From an uncultured Bacteroidales bacterium (GTDB lineage: Bacteria; Bacteroidota; Bacteroidia; Bacteroidales; Bacteroidaceae), in NCBI GenBank assembly GCA_902801325.1, contig CADCHQ010000017.1:124001-188000 (forward strand): a stretch of DNA of 64,000 nucleotides, written 5' to 3'. Position numbers and translations under genes: made by a program. Each line of letters starts with the position of its first letter. The first letter of the stretch is position 1. The notes under the pieces were generated by a model, which was not told the origin of the DNA, ran no database searches, and worked only from the letters and a program-made list of their open reading frames with translations. Shown in pieces: positions 34,514 to 42,903 of this stretch.

Positions 34514-34522
34514 ACAAATTTA
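34514..34522 (-). promoter_or_regulatory. Promoter -7 box for GH43
   Basis: TAAATTTGT on the minus strand; the leader to 34386 would be about 120 nt, unusually long here, so there is room for leader regulation. Confidence 0.4.
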
Positions 34523-34575
34523 CAAAAAAATTCATGTATAGCACCCTGAAGACTAAATAATTGGAAAATTATTTG

Positions 34576-34584
34576 TATTTTTGC
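34576..34584 (+). promoter_or_regulatory. Promoter -7 box for GH31
   Basis: TATTTTTGC fits TAnnTTTG; no well-spaced -33 TTG was found. Confidence 0.45.
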
Positions 34585-34633
34585 CTATCACATTTGTCTT
34601 TTTAATAGATAGTGAGCAAAAATAACACAAACA

Positions 34634-37606
34634 ATGAAATTTTCAAACGCCTACAGATTCCTTACTTTAGTAGCCCTCATGCTGCTGACCATCACAGCAC
34701 ATGCCGATATTGCCTATAGTGACAAGCATGTGAGAATCACCGTAATAGATGCAGGCACACTGCGACTGGAATATGCACCCGACGGAAAGTTCGTGGACAA
34801 GAAAAGTTTCCTTGCTGTCATTCGCGACAATACATATTCTAATTATCGCGTACGCGAGACTACTAAAAACGTCACGTTGGAAACAGAAAAACTGAAACTC
34901 GTTTATAAGAAGAGCGAGGGAGGCTTTACGGCAACGAACCTGAAGATAACTAGCACGAAAGCAATCGACAAACCTTTCGCGTGGTCGCCCGGGAAAAAGC
35001 AAGAAGGCAACCTCAAGGGCACCTACCGCACTCTAGATGGATACGATGGAGAGTTCCTGAAATATGACAATAATCGCCCAATGCCCATTGAGGATGGATT
35101 ACTGGCGACTGATGGTTGGACACTGCTCGACGACTCTCAGGGTTTCCTCTTTAATGGTGACAAGGACTGGGACTGGGTCGAGCAGCGTCAAAGTGCCGAA
35201 GGAGCGCAAGACTGGTATTTCTTAGGATACGGACACGACTATAAGGCTGCGCTGAAGAGTTACACACAGTTCGCAGGCCGTGTACCTATGCCTCCCCGCT
35301 ATGCCTTCGGGTATTGGTGGAGTCGATATTGGAGCTATTCCGACCAAGATTTCCGCGATCTCGTACATTGGTTCCAAGAAGCAGACATCCCCTTGGACGT
35401 GCTCGTTATCGATATGGACTGGCACCCCATCAGCGAAGAGGCTGGAGGTGGATGGACGGGATGGGACTGGAACGAGAATCTATTCCCCGACTACCGTCAA
35501 TTTCTAAGCTTCCTCGATGAGCAAGGCGTAAATGCCACCATGAACCTGCACCCTGCCGATGGCGTACGCCCTTTCGAAAAGAAATATAAGGAGTTTGCCC
35601 AGCGTATGGGCAGAAACGATGGAAAGGCCGTAGAGTGGTTAGGAAGCGACAAGCGGATGGTGAAGGCCCTCTTCGACACTTATCTTCATGACTACATGCA
35701 AGAGGGCATTGACTTCTGGTGGCTCGACTGGCAACAATGGGCCAACGACAAGAAGGTGGAGGGACTAAGCAACACATGGTGGTGCAACTATATCTTCTTC
35801 TCCGACATGGAGCAGCAGCACCAAAAACGCCCCATGCTCTACCACCGCTGGGGCGGGCTGGGGAACCATCGTTATCAGGTGGGATTCTCTGGCGACAGCT
35901 TCATCACGTGGGAAAGCCTGCGCTTTCTCCCCTACTTCAACAGCACTGCCTCGAATGTGCTTTATGGCTACTGGAGTCATGACATCGGAGGCCACCAGAG
36001 CCTAAAACATGGAACTCCTGTTCCTGTTGAACTTTACACCCGCAGTATGCAGATGGGACAATACCTGCCCATCCTCCGTACCCACTCCACTAAAGACGCA
36101 GCGCTGAACAAGGAACCATGGGCCTTCGATCACGCCACAATGGAACGTTTGAAGCGAGTTATCGATGGACGCTACACACTGGTTCCCTATATCTACACGA
36201 TGGCACGCGAAACCTACGAAACTGGTGTCTCCCTATGCCGCCCTATGTATTACGATTACCCTGAGCAAACGGAGGCTTACGAATTCCGCAATCAGTATAT
36301 GTTTGGCTCCCACATCATGATAGCCCCTATCACGGAACCCGTCAATCCCGACGACGGATATGTCAGAATGAAGGTGTGGTTGCCTCAGGGCCAATGGATA
36401 GAATACGAAACAGGAAACCTTCTCGAGGGGGGACAGACGATTGAACGCGCCTTCACAATCAACGAATATCCCGTCTACATCAAGGCTGGCGCCATCCTCC
36501 CCTATTACGGAAAACTAAAGAACCTGAGCGGTACGGAACAGGCCGTAACCATCCGCTTGTTCCCTGGTGGACAGCAGGGAGAGTTCGACCTTTATGAGGA
36601 CAACGGTAACGACTGCGACTATGCAACACAGTTTGCCACCACAAAGCTCAGCTACACCCGCGAGGGAAGTCAACTGCTCGTGAAAATTGCTGCCCGCAAA
36701 GGCTACTATTCCGATATGCCCTCGCGCCGCCACTTCCATCTGGCTCTTCCATGCGCTTTGGCTCCAGAAAGCATCGTACTCGATGGCAAAGAGATACCTT
36801 TCGCCTATGACGGCTATGCATTGGAGACGCAGGCCGACCTCGGACAACTCGATTGTTCCGCCCTCCACACCATACAGGTTCGTTACGCAGAAGACAACTA
36901 TGCCCTGACGGACGGACTGAAAGCCAAACTCGCACGCATCCACGATGCTGTAGCCGACTATAAGCAGCAAGATGCTGGCATGGTTTACATCGACGCTCTG
37001 GGCTATCTGGAATCCACCCCACTGCGACTGAGCTATTTCCCCAAGGAACAGCGGCAGACGCTAAAGCAGTTCGCGACATATTACAAAGACCTTCCTTTGA
37101 TTCTGCTCGACCAAATGAGTGAGGAAAAACTCTGCACACGATTCCTGAAGAGACTCAACGAAAATGCAGATTCACCCATCCGGCAATTACCAGCATCAGT
37201 ATTCCAGACGAAAGACGGGAAACAAGGATTCGACATTCGTTTCTACAATAACATGGAGATGAAGGGCGAACCCGTGGCTACAGCCCATTGGGACGAGATG
37301 CAGATGAACACCTCCGACTCCCCCATTTCAGGAGTGCTGAAGGACGGGTTCTCACTCGTTGCCGAAACTCAGTTTGTTAGTAAGCAAAATGGTATTGTCT
37401 ATATGCAAGTCTCTGGCGATGACGGATACAGAATGCTAATAGACAAGCAACAAGTGATAGCCGACTGGGCCGACCACGTTATCACGAAACGTGGATATCG
37501 CATGCAGGTGGAAGAAGGAAAGCGTTATGACATCCGGCTCGAATTCTATGACAAAGTTAATGAAGCCGTACTGCGTCTAAATGCTCTTTCTACAAATAGA
37601 GAATAA
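34634..37606 (+). CDS. Glycoside hydrolase family 31 with C-terminal PA14 domain
   Basis: A 990-residue secreted alpha-glycosidase (alpha-glucosidase or alpha-xylosidase type, retaining). Signal peptide MKFSNAYRFLTLVALMLLTI-THA; N-terminal beta domain; TIM barrel with the nucleophile D365 (DFWWLDWQQW) and acid/base D421 (GFSGDSFITW); GH31 landmarks RYAFGYWWSRYWSY, LDVLVIDMDWH and LYGYWSHDIGGH. A DUF5110-like beta domain (FDLYEDNGNDCDY) follows, then a helical spacer, then PA14 (GIVYMQVSGDDGYRMLIDKQ) at about 855-985, presumably for glycan binding. No type IX tail is visible. The gene sits between GH43 (divergent) and GH2 (same strand), fitting hemicellulose or pectin side-chain breakdown. Confidence 0.9.
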   Translation: MKFSNAYRFLTLVALMLLTITAHADIAYSDKHVRITVIDAGTLRLEYAPDGKFVDKKSFLAVIRDNTYSNYRVRETTKNVTLETEKLKLVYKKSEGGFTATNLKITSTKAIDKPFAWSPGKKQEGNLKGTYRTLDGYDGEFLKYDNNRPMPIEDGLLATDGWTLLDDSQGFLFNGDKDWDWVEQRQSAEGAQDWYFLGYGHDYKAALKSYTQFAGRVPMPPRYAFGYWWSRYWSYSDQDFRDLVHWFQEADIPLDVLVIDMDWHPISEEAGGGWTGWDWNENLFPDYRQFLSFLDEQGVNATMNLHPADGVRPFEKKYKEFAQRMGRNDGKAVEWLGSDKRMVKALFDTYLHDYMQEGIDFWWLDWQQWANDKKVEGLSNTWWCNYIFFSDMEQQHQKRPMLYHRWGGLGNHRYQVGFSGDSFITWESLRFLPYFNSTASNVLYGYWSHDIGGHQSLKHGTPVPVELYTRSMQMGQYLPILRTHSTKDAALNKEPWAFDHATMERLKRVIDGRYTLVPYIYTMARETYETGVSLCRPMYYDYPEQTEAYEFRNQYMFGSHIMIAPITEPVNPDDGYVRMKVWLPQGQWIEYETGNLLEGGQTIERAFTINEYPVYIKAGAILPYYGKLKNLSGTEQAVTIRLFPGGQQGEFDLYEDNGNDCDYATQFATTKLSYTREGSQLLVKIAARKGYYSDMPSRRHFHLALPCALAPESIVLDGKEIPFAYDGYALETQADLGQLDCSALHTIQVRYAEDNYALTDGLKAKLARIHDAVADYKQQDAGMVYIDALGYLESTPLRLSYFPKEQRQTLKQFATYYKDLPLILLDQMSEEKLCTRFLKRLNENADSPIRQLPASVFQTKDGKQGFDIRFYNNMEMKGEPVATAHWDEMQMNTSDSPISGVLKDGFSLVAETQFVSKQNGIVYMQVSGDDGYRMLIDKQQVIADWADHVITKRGYRMQVEEGKRYDIRLEFYDKVNEAVLRLNALSTNRE

Positions 37607-37658
37607 AAAATTATAAAACATATTGTATATAAGCTAACAGAAATTGTCTAAATAGTAG

Positions 37659-37751
37659 ATGAACATCGACGAGAAGGAGATAATAGCAGGACTGCAGCGG
37701 ATGCTCATGGACCACATCCGTATCACTGCCGATGGCACATATTCAGAGTAA
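37659..37751 (+). CDS. Short reading frame of 30 residues, possible gene remnant
   Basis: ATG at 37659 to TAA at 37751 reads MNIDEKEIIAGLQRMLMDHI then RITADGTYSE. It lies between GH31 and GH2 and has balanced codon choice and GC content like the genes around it, unlike the AT-rich spacer. No family is recognised. It may be the remnant of a larger gene or a small protein. Confidence 0.3.
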   Translation: MNIDEKEIIAGLQRMLMDHIRITADGTYSE

Positions 37752-37775
37752 TAATATTTTATTAAACCTAGTAGT

Positions 37776-39623
37776 ATGAAAATTATTCGTAATTTCCTGA
37801 CGTTGCTATGCCTCTCCATTCAGGGAGGAGTTTGGGGATGGGTTTTTATGTTTGCCCTCTCCGCAGTCGCACAACCCCGTCCAGAATACCCACGCCCTCA
37901 ATTTGAGCGTGCCGACTGGCTAAACCTTAACGGAACTTGGAGCTACGCCTTCGATTTCTCCAACACAGGCAGTCAAAAAGATTGGGCTAAATCACAAGGC
38001 TTCGAAGGAAAAATTCTCGTTCCCTTCTGTCCAGAGAGCCAACTTTCGGGAGTCAAATTCACTGACTTCATTCCTTGCATCTGGTATCAGCGCACCATCT
38101 CTGTTCCCGCTAACTGGGAAGGCAAGAGAGTACTACTCCGCTTTGGCGCTGTAGACTACGAAACGAGCATCTACATCGACGGAAAATTTGTAGAGACACA
38201 CTTCGGAGCAGGTTCCTCTTTCGCTGTAGACATCACACCCTATGCCCAGCCAGGCAAGACAGCAAACTTAGTGTTGTGTGTCCGTGACGACTTACGCAGC
38301 GGTCTGCAACCGGCAGGTAAGCAATGTGAAAGACTGAACTCATATGGTTGCATGTACACCCGTACCACTGGCATCTGGCAGACAGTGTGGATGGAACCCG
38401 TAGCAGCCAACGCACTGAAGACGGTGTTTACCATTCCCGACATCGACCAACGTCAACTCATCGTACGTCCTGAATTCTATCAGGAGAACAGCGGTTACAC
38501 CCTCACCGTTCAGATCTTCGATGGCAAGAAGCTTGTCTCCAAAGCTACCACTCCGGCAAACAACAGCGTAAGCCTTGTGCTTCCCGTAAAGAATCAAAAG
38601 TTGTGGAGTCCTGAGTCACCTTTCCTCTACGACCTGCGCTATACGGTTCGCGACAAAGAGGGTAAGGTCATTGACGAAGTTAAATCATATGTCGGCATGC
38701 GTAAGGTACACACGCAAGACGGCTATTTCTTCCTAAACAATCAACCCTATTTCCAGCGACTGGTTCTCGACCAAGGCTTCTATCCCGACGGAATCTGGAC
38801 TGCGCCCTCCGACGAAGCGCTGCGACGCGACATCGAACTGAGTAAAGCCGTTGGTTTCAACGGTGCACGTCTGCACCAAAAAGCATTCGAAGAGCGCTAC
38901 TACTACTGGGCCGACCATCTGGGTTATCTGACTTGGGGTGAACAAGCCAGTTGGGGGCTGGACGTTAATAACGACCATGCTGCTCGCAACTTCATCTCGG
39001 AGTGGATGGAACTAGTCGTTCGCGACCGTAACCATCCAAGTTTGGTCACATGGACACCATTCAATGAGACATGGGGTTGCCGTGAGGGAATTTATCAGCG
39101 CATGATGCGCGACGTTTATGACATTACAAAAGCCATCGATCCCACCCGTCCCATCAATGACGCAAGTGGCGATGGCCATGTGAAGACTGACATCTGGAGT
39201 GTTCATGACTACGAACGCGACTCACTGAAGCTCGTCACTAACCACACGTTTGTGAAGGGAATGCCCGTATTCCGCAACCAACCCGACAAGAAGTTCCTGG
39301 CCGAGTATGAAGGTCAGCCCTACATGCTCGATGAGTGGGGCGGACTGCCTTGGATTCCACAGGAAGAGCGTGCCACCTCGTGGGGTTACGGTGATAACAT
39401 CAACTCTCTCGACGAATTCTACAGCATTCTTGAGCGCGAGGTTGACGCCATCATTGCGTGTCCTCACATCACAGGCTACTGCTATACACAAATTACCGAC
39501 GTAGAACAAGAGAAGAATGGCGTTTATCGTTACGATCGCACACCGAAGTTTGATACACAACGGCTTCGTGCCATCTTCACCAAAATTCCGGCAAATATCC
39601 AGAACCCACCTTCACTAAAATAG
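37776..39623 (+). CDS. Glycoside hydrolase family 2 (beta-galactosidase/glucuronidase type)
   Basis: 615 residues: a signal peptide, a sugar-binding jelly roll (PRPQFERADWLNLNGTWSYA), an immunoglobulin-like domain (PVKNQKLWSPESPFLYDLRY) and a TIM barrel. The acid/base is E431 in TPFNETWG and the nucleophile E520 in YMLDEWGGLPW; both are present. Its short length and the FNETW motif fit the GH2 subgroup of Bacteroidetes sugar hydrolases whose substrates vary, so exact specificity is open. The signal peptide contains SIQGGVWGWVF, encoded by a CAGGGAGGAGTTTGGGGATG repeat element. It ends at a strong terminator. Confidence 0.87.
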   Translation: MKIIRNFLTLLCLSIQGGVWGWVFMFALSAVAQPRPEYPRPQFERADWLNLNGTWSYAFDFSNTGSQKDWAKSQGFEGKILVPFCPESQLSGVKFTDFIPCIWYQRTISVPANWEGKRVLLRFGAVDYETSIYIDGKFVETHFGAGSSFAVDITPYAQPGKTANLVLCVRDDLRSGLQPAGKQCERLNSYGCMYTRTTGIWQTVWMEPVAANALKTVFTIPDIDQRQLIVRPEFYQENSGYTLTVQIFDGKKLVSKATTPANNSVSLVLPVKNQKLWSPESPFLYDLRYTVRDKEGKVIDEVKSYVGMRKVHTQDGYFFLNNQPYFQRLVLDQGFYPDGIWTAPSDEALRRDIELSKAVGFNGARLHQKAFEERYYYWADHLGYLTWGEQASWGLDVNNDHAARNFISEWMELVVRDRNHPSLVTWTPFNETWGCREGIYQRMMRDVYDITKAIDPTRPINDASGDGHVKTDIWSVHDYERDSLKLVTNHTFVKGMPVFRNQPDKKFLAEYEGQPYMLDEWGGLPWIPQEERATSWGYGDNINSLDEFYSILEREVDAIIACPHITGYCYTQITDVEQEKNGVYRYDRTPKFDTQRLRAIFTKIPANIQNPPSLK

Positions 39624-39643
39624 TAAAAGAGGTTTTATTCCTT

Positions 39644-39680
39644 AAAAAAGGTGAGAAAAACAAAGTTTCTCACCTTTTTT
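39644..39680 (+). terminator. Intrinsic terminator after GH2
   Basis: AAGGTGAGAAA pairs with TTTCTCACCTT around AACAAAG and runs into eight Ts. Confidence 0.9.
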
Positions 39681-39683
39681 TTG

Positions 39684-39691
39684 TAATTTTG
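39684..39691 (+). promoter_or_regulatory. Promoter -7 box of the M13 peptidase gene
   Basis: TAATTTTG directly abuts the terminator T-run; the leader to 39726 would be about 28 nt. Confidence 0.5.
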
Positions 39692-39725
39692 AACCCGAAT
39701 ACATCTTTAATAAAAGTACAAAAGT

Positions 39726-41768
39726 ATGAAAGGACTGAAACTGATGGCTATGATAGCACTTGCTACTACCCTAACAGGGTGCCAGATGGGAGACAAGACA
39801 CTGAGTTCAGGCATCGACCTGGCAAACCTCGACACAACATTCCTGCCCGGAACAGATTTCTATGAATTTGCCACTCACGGATGGCAAGTAGCCAACCCAC
39901 TGACGGCAGAATATAGCCGTTATGGCTCGTTCGACGTGTTGCAAGAAAACAACAACAAGCAGTTGCGCGAACTCATCGACAGCGTTGCTGCACAGAAGAA
40001 TGAGCCAGGCAGTGTGGCACAGAAGATCGCCGACCTCTACAACTCAGCGATGGACAGTGTGAATCTGAACGAACACTGGTGGGGCGCCTTCGAGGAGTTC
40101 ATGCTTTGTGACGGATATCAGAACTCACCTGAGATAACTCAGAACTGGCTGCGTGATGTATGGCCAAGAATGCAACGTCAAGGTGTACCGGGCCTGTTTG
40201 GCATGTACATTGGAGCCGATGAGAAAGATTCTAAGAACAATTTGGTCAGCATCTACCAAGGTGGTCTGACAATGGGACAGAAGGACTATTACCTGGACAC
40301 TGATCCTGAAACTACAAAGATTCGCGAGGCATATGCTAAGTATATTGCCGACTTGAGTCAGCATCTGGGTTTCTCCGAGAAGGATGCCAAGCGCATCAGT
40401 CAGGACGTTATGAGAATAGAGACACGCCTTGCCAAAGCCAGCAAGAGCATGACTGAACTGCGTGACCCAGAAGGCAACTACAACAAGTTGACGTATGACG
40501 AACTGAAGAAGCAGTTTGCAGGCATCGACTGGGACGGATTCTTTGGTAACCTTGGTGCAGAAGGCGTTAAGGAAGTTTGCTTAGGCCAGCCCGTTGCCAT
40601 TCATGAGGTGGAGAAGGTGCTTAAAGAGGAGACTCCCGAGGCTTTGCAGAATGTATATCTTTGGCATGCGATGAACATGGCCAGCTCGTACATCGACGAC
40701 GAGAGCCGCGCTTTGAACTTCGGATTTTGGGGTACTACCATGAGCGGCAAGCAAGAAGACCGTCCACGTTGGAAGCGTGCTGTCAGCGCTGTAGAGAGTG
40801 GATTAGGTGAAGCTCTAGGCCAACTCTATGTCGAGCGTTTCTTCCCACCTGCAGCCAAAGAGCGCATGGAGAAATTGGTTAAGAACCTGCAAGTAGCATT
40901 GGGCGAACGCATCGCCGTACAAGATTGGATGAGCGACGACACGAAGAAGGTGGCACAAGAGAAGCTGGATGCCTTCTATGTGAAGGTGGGATATCCCAAC
41001 AAGTGGAAGGACTACTCCAGTCTGGAGATTGGCGACAGCTATCTACGCAATATTCTGGCCTGCAACGAGTGGGAGATTAAAGAAATGATACGCACGAAAC
41101 TTAACCAACCCGTAGACCACGACGAATGGTTCATGACCCCACAGACGGTGAATGCTTATTACAACCCCACGACCAATGAGATTTGCTTCCCTGCAGGCAT
41201 TCTGCAACCACCATTCTTCGATATGCAAGCCGACGATGCTTTCAATTATGGGGCTATCGGTGTAGTTATCGGACATGAGATGACACACGGATTCGACGAT
41301 CAAGGTGCTAAGTACGACAAAGAAGGTAACCTGCGTCAGTGGTGGAGTGACGAAGATACTCAACGCTTCACAGAGCGCATTCAAGTGATGCGTGAGTTCC
41401 ACGATAGCATCGAAGTGCTGCCCGGTCTGCATGCAAACGGCAGTTTGACACTGGGCGAGAATATGGCCGACCACGGTGGCCTGATGGTTGCTTTCCAAGC
41501 ATTCAAGAATGCTACGAAAGATGCTCCTCTTGGTGACATTGACGGCTTCACGCCCGAACAGCGTTTCTTCCTGGCATACGCCAACGTATGGGGACAGAAC
41601 ATCCGCGACGAGGAAATTCGCAAGCGTGTGAAGAGCGATCCACACGAGTTAGGCAAATGGCGTGTAAACGGACAATTGCCACACATCGATGCTTGGTACG
41701 AAGCCTTTGGCATCACAGAGGAAGACCCCATGTTCGTGCCGAAAGAAAAGAGAGTAACGATTTGGTAA
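39726..41768 (+). CDS. pepO: M13-family zinc metallopeptidase (neprilysin/PepO type), lipoprotein
   Basis: 680 residues. The N-terminus MKGLKLMAMIALATTLTGCQ is a lipoprotein signal (LTGC), so the enzyme is likely membrane-anchored facing the periplasm or surface. The zinc site is complete: HEMTH with the first ligand near residue 517 (VVIGHEMTHGFDDQG) and the third ligand in GENMADHGG near 578. The C-terminal PHELGKWRVNGQLPHIDAWY is the usual family ending. Members cut peptides rather than large proteins; here it is probably for peptide nutrition or quality control. It has its own promoter and is followed by metA after an 84-bp spacer. Confidence 0.92.
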   Translation: MKGLKLMAMIALATTLTGCQMGDKTLSSGIDLANLDTTFLPGTDFYEFATHGWQVANPLTAEYSRYGSFDVLQENNNKQLRELIDSVAAQKNEPGSVAQKIADLYNSAMDSVNLNEHWWGAFEEFMLCDGYQNSPEITQNWLRDVWPRMQRQGVPGLFGMYIGADEKDSKNNLVSIYQGGLTMGQKDYYLDTDPETTKIREAYAKYIADLSQHLGFSEKDAKRISQDVMRIETRLAKASKSMTELRDPEGNYNKLTYDELKKQFAGIDWDGFFGNLGAEGVKEVCLGQPVAIHEVEKVLKEETPEALQNVYLWHAMNMASSYIDDESRALNFGFWGTTMSGKQEDRPRWKRAVSAVESGLGEALGQLYVERFFPPAAKERMEKLVKNLQVALGERIAVQDWMSDDTKKVAQEKLDAFYVKVGYPNKWKDYSSLEIGDSYLRNILACNEWEIKEMIRTKLNQPVDHDEWFMTPQTVNAYYNPTTNEICFPAGILQPPFFDMQADDAFNYGAIGVVIGHEMTHGFDDQGAKYDKEGNLRQWWSDEDTQRFTERIQVMREFHDSIEVLPGLHANGSLTLGENMADHGGLMVAFQAFKNATKDAPLGDIDGFTPEQRFFLAYANVWGQNIRDEEIRKRVKSDPHELGKWRVNGQLPHIDAWYEAFGITEEDPMFVPKEKRVTIW

Positions 41769-41778
41769 GTCATTTTTT

Positions 41779-41835
41779 GGACATTGAACATTGAACTTTG
41801 AGCATTGAATATTGAACATTGAATATTGAACATTT
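41779..41835. repeat. TTGAACATTGAACTTTGAGC interspersed repeat
   Basis: Five tandem variants of a 9-11 bp unit (ATTGAACATTGAACTTTG...) fill the spacer between pepO and metA; same family as 8204 and 3994. Confidence 0.8.
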
Positions 41836-41852
41836 TCTCAATTTAAAGTACC

Positions 41853-42770
41853 GTGCCATTAAGACTTCCCGATAGGTTGCCCGCCATTGAACTGCTCAAG
41901 AAGGAGAACATCTTCGTCATGGGCAGTTCAAGGGCTGAGCATCAGGATATACGTCCACTACGCATTGCCGTATTGAACCTGATGCCACTGAAGATTACAA
42001 CTGAGACCGACCTCGTGCGCATACTCTCGAACACACCATTGCAGTTAGAGATTCACCTCATGAAGGTAAAGGCGCACACTAGTAGGAACACACCCGTAGA
42101 ACACATGCAGGCTTTCTACCGCGACTTCGAAGTGATGCGGCATGAAAAGTTCGACGGATTCATTATCACTGGCGCGCCATTGGAGCACCTCGACTTTGAG
42201 GAAGTCAATTACTGGGACGAGATATGCGAGATATTCGACTGGTGTCGGACTAACGTCACCAGCACCATGTACATATGCTGGGCAGCACAGGCAGGCCTTT
42301 ATCACTACTACGGTATACCCAAATATCCTTTGGAGGAAAAAATGTTTGGCATTTTCCCTCAGACAATTGTCGACCCGCAGTTACCCATCTTCCGAGGCTT
42401 CGACGATGAGTTCAACATGCCGCATAGCCGTCATACTGAGGTACGAAAGGAGGACATCCTTGCCCATCCCGACCTATCTCTTATTGCCGAAAGTCCAAAG
42501 AGCGGCGTGGGTATGGTGATGTCTCGAGGAGGACGCGAAATCTTTATTACTGGTCACTCGGAATACGAACCTTATACCCTTGATACCGAGTATAAACGCG
42601 ACCTCGGAAAAGGTTTGCCCATCCATAAACCAGAGAACTACTACCTGAACGATGATCCCAGTCAGCCTCCTCATGTCACTTGGCGAGGACACGGGAACCT
42701 ACTCTTCACCAATTGGCTTAACTACTACGTTTATCAGGAAACTCCTTATAATCTGGAAGAAATACATTGA
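41853..42770 (+). CDS. metA: Homoserine O-acetyltransferase (MetA fold)
   Basis: MetA activates homoserine for methionine synthesis. The 305-residue enzyme has the catalytic cysteine C142 (YICWAAQAG) and H235/E237 (TGHSEYE). Residue 111 is glutamate (GAPLEHL). In this family Glu-111 favours acetyl-CoA and Gly-111 favours succinyl-CoA, so despite the usual name homoserine O-succinyltransferase, acetylation is predicted. The start is GTG at 41853, giving MPLRLPDRLPAIELLKKENI, the canonical N-terminus. No other methionine gene is nearby. Confidence 0.93.
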   Translation: MPLRLPDRLPAIELLKKENIFVMGSSRAEHQDIRPLRIAVLNLMPLKITTETDLVRILSNTPLQLEIHLMKVKAHTSRNTPVEHMQAFYRDFEVMRHEKFDGFIITGAPLEHLDFEEVNYWDEICEIFDWCRTNVTSTMYICWAAQAGLYHYYGIPKYPLEEKMFGIFPQTIVDPQLPIFRGFDDEFNMPHSRHTEVRKEDILAHPDLSLIAESPKSGVGMVMSRGGREIFITGHSEYEPYTLDTEYKRDLGKGLPIHKPENYYLNDDPSQPPHVTWRGHGNLLFTNWLNYYVYQETPYNLEEIH

Positions 42771-42900
42771 GAGGTGAAGGATGAAGGATGAAGGGTGAAG
42801 TCTGCGATTGAGCGAGAGCAGAGCGTTGCTTGCATCGGCTATGCCGAGCATGAGCAGACTCGAGGCAAAGCCTCAAGTGATGAAGGAATAAGGATTAAAA
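42771..42900. repeat. Interspersed repeats between metA and the U32 gene
   Basis: GGTGAAGGATGAAGGATGAAG, then the 77-bp element 42801-42877 (TCTGCGATTGAGCGAG ... GAGCAGACTCGAGGC), whose relative is at 8234. The element contains short dyads (GAGGC-AAA-GCCTC) that could fold in RNA. Confidence 0.85.
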
Positions 42901-42903
42901 TTT

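Noticed and set aside
32542..39623. Classical polysaccharide utilisation locus
   Set aside because: No SusC/SusD pair, hybrid two-component regulator or dedicated sigma factor lies with these enzymes.
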